NCBI GenBank assembly: GCA_946187365.1
Contig: CAMHRD010000012.1
Coordinates: 1 to 12,204 of the forward strand
Direction: 5' to 3'
Source of the DNA: an uncultured Bacteroidales bacterium
GTDB lineage: Bacteria > Bacteroidota > Bacteroidia > Bacteroidales > UBA932
Length of the DNA: 12,204 bases
The translations under genes were made by a program, and so were the position numbers. The notes under the pieces were generated by a model, which had not been told where the DNA came from, ran no database searches, and saw only the letters and a program-made list of their open reading frames with translations. Each line of letters begins with the position of its first letter. The first letter of the stretch is position 1. Shown here one piece after another: positions 8,570-12,204 of the stretch.

Positions 8570-9248
8570 CGGGATCATAGCCGCTGCCTCCCCACGGATG
8601 GCAACGGAGAATTCTTTTTGCGGCAAGGTAGAACCCTTTAAGCGGCCCGTACTTACGGAAGGCCTCAATTGCATACTTAGAGCACGTTGGTGTAAAACGG
8701 CAACTTGCAGGCTTTAAGGGAGATATGCAAATCTGATAGAACTTAATAAGCAGCACAAACGGAAAACTCAACACCGCCTTAACTCCCCGCCACACTTTTT
8801 TCCACACACAGTCATCAGAAGCAGCGTTGCTACCGTCATCAGTGGAGGTGCTTTGAGCATCCTGGCTATTGGACTGTGTCGTGTCTGTTTCTGCGGAAAT
8901 TTTTTTCATAATATCAATTACTGCGGCCTCAATCTCTTTGTAGGGACGGATTTCCTTGGAGATGTACATTAGGCTGATGGAGAGTCCCTGCTGAGGAAGA
9001 ATCTCTTTGTGAAGACGGTAAGCCTCTCTCATTCTGCGCTTTAGAAGGTTGCGGTCTACCGCTCTTTTGAAGCTTTTCTTTGGAGCAATAACCATCACCT
9101 TGTTAACGTTCTTCTCTTCTGCTGCAATGTATTTTGCAAGGATTGGTGAGGACTCAATGCGGTGCCCCCGAGAGACAAGTTGAAGTATCTCTCTGCGTGA
9201 AGTTACTCTTTCATTCTTCTTGAAAGTATGCCTTACAGTAAGGGACAT
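8562..9248 (-). CDS. rnpA: RNase P protein component fused to YidD
   Basis: One unbroken 228-residue frame holds two normally separate proteins. Residues 1-118 are RnpA, the protein subunit that helps the RNase P RNA trim tRNA 5' ends: it starts RHTFKKNERVTSRREI (6-21) and has the signature RAVDRNLLKRRMREAYR (62-78). Residues about 119-147 are a Ser/Thr/Asp/Gln-rich linker. Residues 148-228 are YidD, a small membrane-associated factor aiding YidC-dependent insertion: hydrophobic/amphipathic start about 157-176, then SCRFTPTCSKYAIEAF (182-197), RILRCHPW (212-219) and GYDPVP at the end. YidD has no ATG of its own; a GTG at V148 could serve as an internal start. It is the last gene of the operon, three bases after hemD and in the same frame. 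Split versions are usual in bacteria, so the fusion is notable. No frameshift is needed to explain it. Confidence 0.93.
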   Translation of the reverse strand: MSLTVRHTFKKNERVTSRREILQLVSRGHRIESSPILAKYIAAEEKNVNKVMVIAPKKSFKRAVDRNLLKRRMREAYRLHKEILPQQGLSISLMYISKEIRPYKEIEAAVIDIMKKISAETDTTQSNSQDAQSTSTDDGSNAASDDCVWKKVWRGVKAVLSFPFVLLIKFYQICISPLKPASCRFTPTCSKYAIEAFRKYGPLKGFYLAAKRILRCHPWGGSGYDPVP

Positions 9249-9251
9249 TGA

Positions 9252-10616
9252 TTATCTCTTACCCGCCTTTTTTGCTACGGGTTTCTTTGTCTTGCTTTTA
9301 GACGGAACGGCCTTCTTTACTGCAACCTTTTTTGCAACTGCTTTCTTGCCGGCAACCTTTGCAACTTGCTTTTTCACAGCCTTTTTCACGATAGCTTTCT
9401 TTGCTGCGGTCTTCTTTGCAACTATTTTTTTTGCTACAGGTTTTGGAGCCTTTTTCTTTGCAGGAACGCTCTTCTTTGCTACAGGTTTTGCGGCTGCCTT
9501 CTTTGGTGCAACCTTTTTGGTAGCAGGTTTTGAAGTGTTCTTCTTTGAAGGAATGTTCTTCTTAGCAGCCGGTTTTGCTGCAGTTTTTTTTGATGCAGAT
9601 TTTGGAGCACTCTTTTTTGCAGGAGTGTTCTTTTTAACGGCAGCCTTTGGAGCACTCTTTTTTGCGGGTGCAGTTTTCTTTGCAACTTGCTTTTTTACAG
9701 CAGGTTTTACGGCCGGCTTTGCTGCTGGTTTTGGAGTTTCTTTCTTTACAGGCTCTGCTTTCTTAACCTCTGGTTTTGCAACAGGTTTGTTTTCTGTTGG
9801 CTTTGAGACTGGCTTTGCAGGTGCTGGCTGTGCTGCAGGCTTCTTCTCTACCGGCATTATGGTCTGTTTGAAGTCAGGCTCAACAATCAGTTTCTCAAGG
9901 GCGTTTGCCAGTGACGGGAACTCTGTGGTTGGGCCGCCGATTGCATAACTCAGGCCGGCCTCTGTCATGGCCTTGCGTATTCCGGAACCGAATGCCACAA
10001 ACTTGGTATCTCCCGGTTTGTAGTTAGGGAAGTTATTCTTAAGTGATGTGATATCCAGTGCGTTGTAAAAGGCAATGAGCTGATAGTCATTAAGGTTGAG
10101 ATCCTTAAGGTCATTGTCTACAAACTTGGCTACCACTGCAGAGGCAAACTTGAGTTTGGTCTCCTGGAACATAGATATCCACTCCGGATAGATGTGATCC
10201 GGTGAAGCAAGCAGGAACTTATCGTCCTTATGCTTGTCTGCCTTTGCAAGTCTTACTACTGAAGCAAAGGTTCCGTCTCCGTAGAAAATCTTTCTCTTAC
10301 GGTAGATGATGTGCTTCTGCAGGTAGTATGAAATGTTCTCGGATGTGCAGAAATACTTCTGAGAATCCGGTATCTTAATTCTCTGCTCCAGACAAAGTTT
10401 GAAGAAGGCGTCTATTGTTCCCTTGGATGTAAATACTATTGCAGTATAGTCTGGGATGTTAACCTTCTGTGCGCGGAACTCTCTGACACTCAGAGGAACC
10501 ATGCTGAAGAAAGGCTTAAAGTCTATCTTAACGTTATATTTATGGATGAGGTTTGCATAGTGAGGATTTGCACTTGCAACGCCCGGCTGAGCTATAAGAA
10601 TTCTGTCTATCTTCAT
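9252..10616 (-). CDS. hemD: HemD-like uroporphyrinogen-III synthase with histone-H1-like tail
   Basis: 454 residues, against roughly 250 for the family. Residues 1-247 look like uroporphyrinogen-III synthase, which closes and inverts hydroxymethylbilane to give the first macrocycle of heme, siroheme and B12. Matching features are YTAIVFTSKGTIDAFF (58-72), LLASPD (135-140), FVAFGSGIRKAMTEAG (206-221) and the closing TEFPSLANALEKLI (231-244). Residues about 256-454 are almost only Lys, Ala, Pro and Val: a Pro-rich part to about 308, then AAKK/PAKK/VAKK repeats like eukaryotic H1 or bacterial H1-like tails, expected to be unfolded and to bind nucleic acid. Its ATG overlaps the DUF4271 stop (ATGA), and rnpA-yidD follows after three bases. 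No other heme gene is nearby, so enzyme activity is inferred from the fold only. The tail has no internal start suggesting a separate gene. Confidence 0.85.
   Translation of the reverse strand: MKIDRILIAQPGVASANPHYANLIHKYNVKIDFKPFFSMVPLSVREFRAQKVNIPDYTAIVFTSKGTIDAFFKLCLEQRIKIPDSQKYFCTSENISYYLQKHIIYRKRKIFYGDGTFASVVRLAKADKHKDDKFLLASPDHIYPEWISMFQETKLKFASAVVAKFVDNDLKDLNLNDYQLIAFYNALDITSLKNNFPNYKPGDTKFVAFGSGIRKAMTEAGLSYAIGGPTTEFPSLANALEKLIVEPDFKQTIMPVEKKPAAQPAPAKPVSKPTENKPVAKPEVKKAEPVKKETPKPAAKPAVKPAVKKQVAKKTAPAKKSAPKAAVKKNTPAKKSAPKSASKKTAAKPAAKKNIPSKKNTSKPATKKVAPKKAAAKPVAKKSVPAKKKAPKPVAKKIVAKKTAAKKAIVKKAVKKQVAKVAGKKAVAKKVAVKKAVPSKSKTKKPVAKKAGKR
9255..9853 (-). repeat. Low-complexity repeat region coding the Lys/Ala/Pro tail of HemD
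   Basis: About 600 bases made of imperfect short repeats (AAG, AAA and GC-starting codons on the coding strand). They include an identical 20-base direct repeat at 9601-9620 and 9646-9665, 45 bases (15 codons) apart, each with a run of six T. Slippage or recombination between copies would change tail length in steps of whole codons when the unit is a multiple of three. Confidence 0.8.
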
Positions 10617-11344
10617 CTCAAAATTAATTTTACAATCAGTGCCACCGGTAAAATTTCAAGGGTGCAAAGATATAAAATGTAGAAAAAAAGAGAAAACTTG
10701 TTTTTGAAAATCACCCTGGCCTCCATTATGAGGAAGAGTACCGGAAACACTACAAGCAGTATAAGTAACGGCTTGTAAATGAGGAGCAAAATGGCGGCAG
10801 AAGAGGTGACTGTGAGGTAGTTTGCGCTGTTTCTTCCAATGTAACGGAAACAAGTGGTGCAGTTAACATAGTCCAAAATGGAGAAGATACCATCGCGAGC
10901 AAGAAAGAAGAGAATGAAGAAAACCACGGCGATAATAAAATCCAACGGTGAGCGGGTGACGGCAAAGAGTGCCACGGTGGTGGTAAAGAGAGCGGCCTCT
11001 CGCCTTAAGCTCCTGAGGGTCAGTTCATAATCTATCTCCTGCTGTTTCTTGGTGGAAAAGAGCGCACTCCACGCATTGACCACTCCGCCCACTATGCGGA
11101 GGGTGGCAATGAGGAAGCAGACAATGAGCAGCGCCACCACCACAAGGTTAAAAATCTCCACCTCCTTGGGTTTTGCGCAAAACGGAGTGGCTTCAACCTG
11201 AGTGAAATGCGTTTTGCTGCCGCCCAAACCGCCAACGCCTCCTTCAACGGAGGAGACAACCTGCTGAGTGGCAGCAATATCCACGGCAGTGCTGTCTGCT
11301 ACGGCAAGCGTGTCTTCAGTTATGAGGAGGGTGCCCTGCAACAT
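10613..11344 (-). CDS. DUF4271 family integral membrane protein
   Basis: 243-residue inner-membrane protein of unknown function. The first 60 residues are polar, with a Gly-rich run at about 35-42. Probable membrane segments follow at about 64-86, 116-131, 134-149, 177-190, 191-208 and 219-240. The ending FFYILYLCTLEILPVALIVKLIL is the stretch by which I recognise DUF4271, a family of the Bacteroidota. It starts one base after the yciH stop (TGA-T-ATG), preceded by a purine-rich AGAGGT inside yciH. It ends with a 4-base overlap with hemD, so all three are probably translated in a coupled way. Its position between yciH and hemD hints at no particular function. The reading frame and membrane nature are clear; the family name is from memory of the pattern. 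Confidence 0.85.
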   Translation of the reverse strand: MLQGTLLITEDTLAVADSTAVDIAATQQVVSSVEGGVGGLGGSKTHFTQVEATPFCAKPKEVEIFNLVVVALLIVCFLIATLRIVGGVVNAWSALFSTKKQQEIDYELTLRSLRREAALFTTTVALFAVTRSPLDFIIAVVFFILFFLARDGIFSILDYVNCTTCFRYIGRNSANYLTVTSSAAILLLIYKPLLILLVVFPVLFLIMEARVIFKNKFSLFFYILYLCTLEILPVALIVKLILR

Positions 11345-11345
11345 A

Positions 11346-11693
11346 TCAGTTACCTCTTTTGGCCTTATAACCGGCTGCTGTTAAGAGTTGTACGAGTTTG
11401 TCTCTGAAGTCTCCCTGAATGAGAATCTCCCCCTCCTTTACGCTTCCGCCAACGCCGCACTTGGTCTTGAGCATCTTGCCCAAAGCCTGGAGATCATCTT
11501 CCGAGCCAACAAAGCCTTTGACCAGGGTTACCTGTTTGCCGGCCCTGCCGCTGCGGTCTATTGCAACAATTAACTTCTGCTGCTGAGGAGGAAGGGTCTC
11601 TGCCTGTTCCTCTTCTGCATCATTTTTGTAGTTGAAGTTTGGATTTGTGGAGAAGACTACTCCCTCTCTCTTCTTCCAATCGTTTTTACCCAT
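11346..11693 (-). CDS. yciH: SUI1/YciH family translation factor-like protein
   Basis: 115 residues. The C-terminal part, about 38-112, is the SUI1 domain found in eukaryotic eIF1 and bacterial YciH: KLIVAIDRSGRAGKQVTLVKG (40-60), then the Gly-rich KTKCGVGGSVKEGEILIQGD (76-95) and DKLVQLL. eIF1 checks start-codon choice; the bacterial homologue is thought to influence initiation fidelity or stress translation, without being essential. The N-terminal part is short, charged and Gln/Glu-rich (25-38). The frame is open to an ATG at 11723, but a perfect -7 box lies between the two ATGs and the added ten residues have no family character, so MGKNDWKK at 11693 is chosen. It is the first gene of the four-gene minus-strand operon ending in rnpA-yidD. 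Confidence 0.92.
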   Translation of the reverse strand: MGKNDWKKREGVVFSTNPNFNYKNDAEEEQAETLPPQQQKLIVAIDRSGRAGKQVTLVKGFVGSEDDLQALGKMLKTKCGVGGSVKEGEILIQGDFRDKLVQLLTAAGYKAKRGN

Positions 11694-11711
11694 AATTCCG
11701 TTTTTCTGCCG

Positions 11712-11719
11712 CAAAGGTA
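11712..11719 (-). promoter_or_regulatory. Candidate -7 box of the yciH-DUF4271-hemD-rnpA/yidD operon
   Basis: Read on the minus strand this is TACCTTTG, a perfect TAnnTTTG match, 18 bases before the chosen yciH ATG. Its position supports the start at 11693 rather than 11723. The spacing of the downstream genes (1-base gap, 4-base overlap, 3-base gap) leaves no room for separate promoters except inside genes. Confidence 0.5.
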
Positions 11720-11741
11720 GCATTTAAATGGGTTAAAAGGT

Positions 11742-11749
11742 TATCTTTG
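11742..11749 (+). promoter_or_regulatory. Candidate -7 box for the DUF2723 gene
   Basis: TATCTTTG is a perfect TAnnTTTG match, 23 bases before the ATG at 11773. It is 22 bases from the opposite-facing box of the yciH operon, so the two promoters share the intergenic region 11694-11772. No clear -33 TTTG is seen, and no Shine-Dalgarno sequence precedes the ATG. Confidence 0.5.
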
Positions 11750-11772
11750 CCGAATAGACAAATTTTGATTTG

Positions 11773-12204
11773 ATGGAAATAAAGAGATTCAAAAGGCTTA
11801 ATAACATTGTGGCGGTGGCTGTGTTGGCGGTGGCCTCTTTCACCTACCTCTCCACAATAGAGCCTACAGCCAGTTTTTGGGACTGCGGAGAGTTTATAGC
11901 ATCTTCATACAAACTTGAGGTGGGACATCCTCCCGGAAACCCAACCTTTCAGGTAATAGCCAGAATTTTTACCCTCTTTGGAGATAAGGAGCACGCCGCT
12001 CTGCTTGTGAACGCAATGAGTGCGCTCTGTTCCGCTTTGACCATAATGTTCCTTTATCTCACGATAGTTCACCTGTCTAGAAGGATCTTTGAAAGAAGGG
12101 CCGGAGGTTTTCTGAAGGATGGAGCGGTTGCGACTGCAGATGCTGTGAAACTGATTGTTAGCGGAGTGGTTGGAGCACTGGCTTACTGCTGGTCTGATAC
12201 CTTC
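11773..12204 (+). CDS. DUF2723 membrane protein, probable protein O-glycosyltransferase (5' part only)
   Basis: 144 residues are visible and the frame runs off the window; complete members are much longer. After a short basic start comes a membrane segment (about 12-29) and then the family hallmark: FWDCGEFIASSYKLEVGHPPGNP (35-57), with an acidic DCGE at 37-40 and GHPPGNP at 51-57, in the first loop where GT-C type glycosyltransferases keep their catalytic acidic residues. Further hydrophobic segments lie at about 81-103 and 125 onward. DUF2723 is also the domain of human TMEM260, reported as a protein O-mannosyltransferase, so transfer of a sugar from a lipid carrier to exported proteins is a reasonable inference. 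Sugar and target are unknown. The gene is divergent from the yciH operon and has its own promoter box. Confidence 0.9.
   Translation, partial: MEIKRFKRLNNIVAVAVLAVASFTYLSTIEPTASFWDCGEFIASSYKLEVGHPPGNPTFQVIARIFTLFGDKEHAALLVNAMSALCSALTIMFLYLTIVHLSRRIFERRAGGFLKDGAVATADAVKLIVSGVVGALAYCWSDTF

Noticed and set aside
8808..8894. Possibility that the RnpA-YidD fusion is a frameshift or sequencing artefact
   Set aside because: The linker is in frame with a normal low-complexity Ser/Thr/Asp composition and both domains are complete. No insertion or deletion is needed to explain the frame, though an error that removed a stop cannot be excluded from one sequence.
9255..9853. CRISPR-like or satellite repeat array
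   Set aside because: The repeats are short, irregular and explained by Lys/Ala/Pro codons in an open frame; there is no constant repeat-spacer layout.
9220..9948. Plus-strand open frame of 242 Phe/Ala/Gly-rich residues that looks like a membrane protein
   Set aside because: It is the mirror of the AAG/GC-rich codons of the H1-like HemD tail; the Phe-rich composition follows from reading CTT/TTT opposite lysine codons.
11694..11723. Upstream ATG for yciH adding ten residues
   Set aside because: A perfect -7 promoter box lies between it and the downstream ATG, and the added residues have no family character; 11693 is preferred.

Overview
The window looks like a chromosomal segment of a member of the Bacteroidota, most likely Bacteroidales. 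The evidence is the set of lineage-typical gene families (DUF4271, DUF2723, a HemD-like protein next to rnpA, and a Na/Pi transporter carrying a PhoU domain). In addition, five perfect and one near-perfect TAnnTTTG boxes (the Bacteroidetes -7 promoter element) sit 5-23 bases before the first gene of each transcription unit, mostly without a Shine-Dalgarno sequence. The genus cannot be told from this stretch. I see no tRNA, rRNA, IS element, CRISPR array or phage gene. Coding density is very high, and no gene-free stretch exceeds about 80 bases.

Layout. (1) Bases 1-1667, minus strand: Na+/phosphate cotransporter with a C-terminal PhoU-like domain, its end cut off by the window edge. (2) 1740-4892, plus strand, divergent from it: a large exported protein with a peptidase-MA-like HExxH zincin domain, a probable beta-propeller and a C-terminal outer-membrane beta-barrel. 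(3) 4869-6755, minus strand: uvrC, whose last 24 bases overlap the end of gene 2. (4) 6762-8549, plus strand, divergent from uvrC with only six bases between the two ATGs: a two-domain acyltransferase (PlsC-like plus GNAT/hemolysin-like) resembling OlsF-type aminolipid synthases. (5) 8562-11693, minus strand: a tightly packed four-gene operon in the order yciH/SUI1, DUF4271 membrane protein, HemD with a long histone-H1-like tail, and an RnpA-YidD fusion. (6) 11773 to the window end, plus strand: the 5' part of a DUF2723 membrane glycosyltransferase-like gene.

The genes do not form one pathway. Housekeeping functions (DNA repair, tRNA 5' maturation, membrane protein insertion, translation start) are mixed with cell-envelope functions (outer-membrane protein, aminolipid synthesis, phosphate uptake, probable protein glycosylation). 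The most distinctive points are three domain fusions: the outer-membrane zincin-propeller-barrel protein, HemD joined to a lysine/alanine/proline-rich DNA-binding-like tail, and RNase P protein joined to YidD in one reading frame. I found no convincing undescribed defence, mobile or regulatory system.
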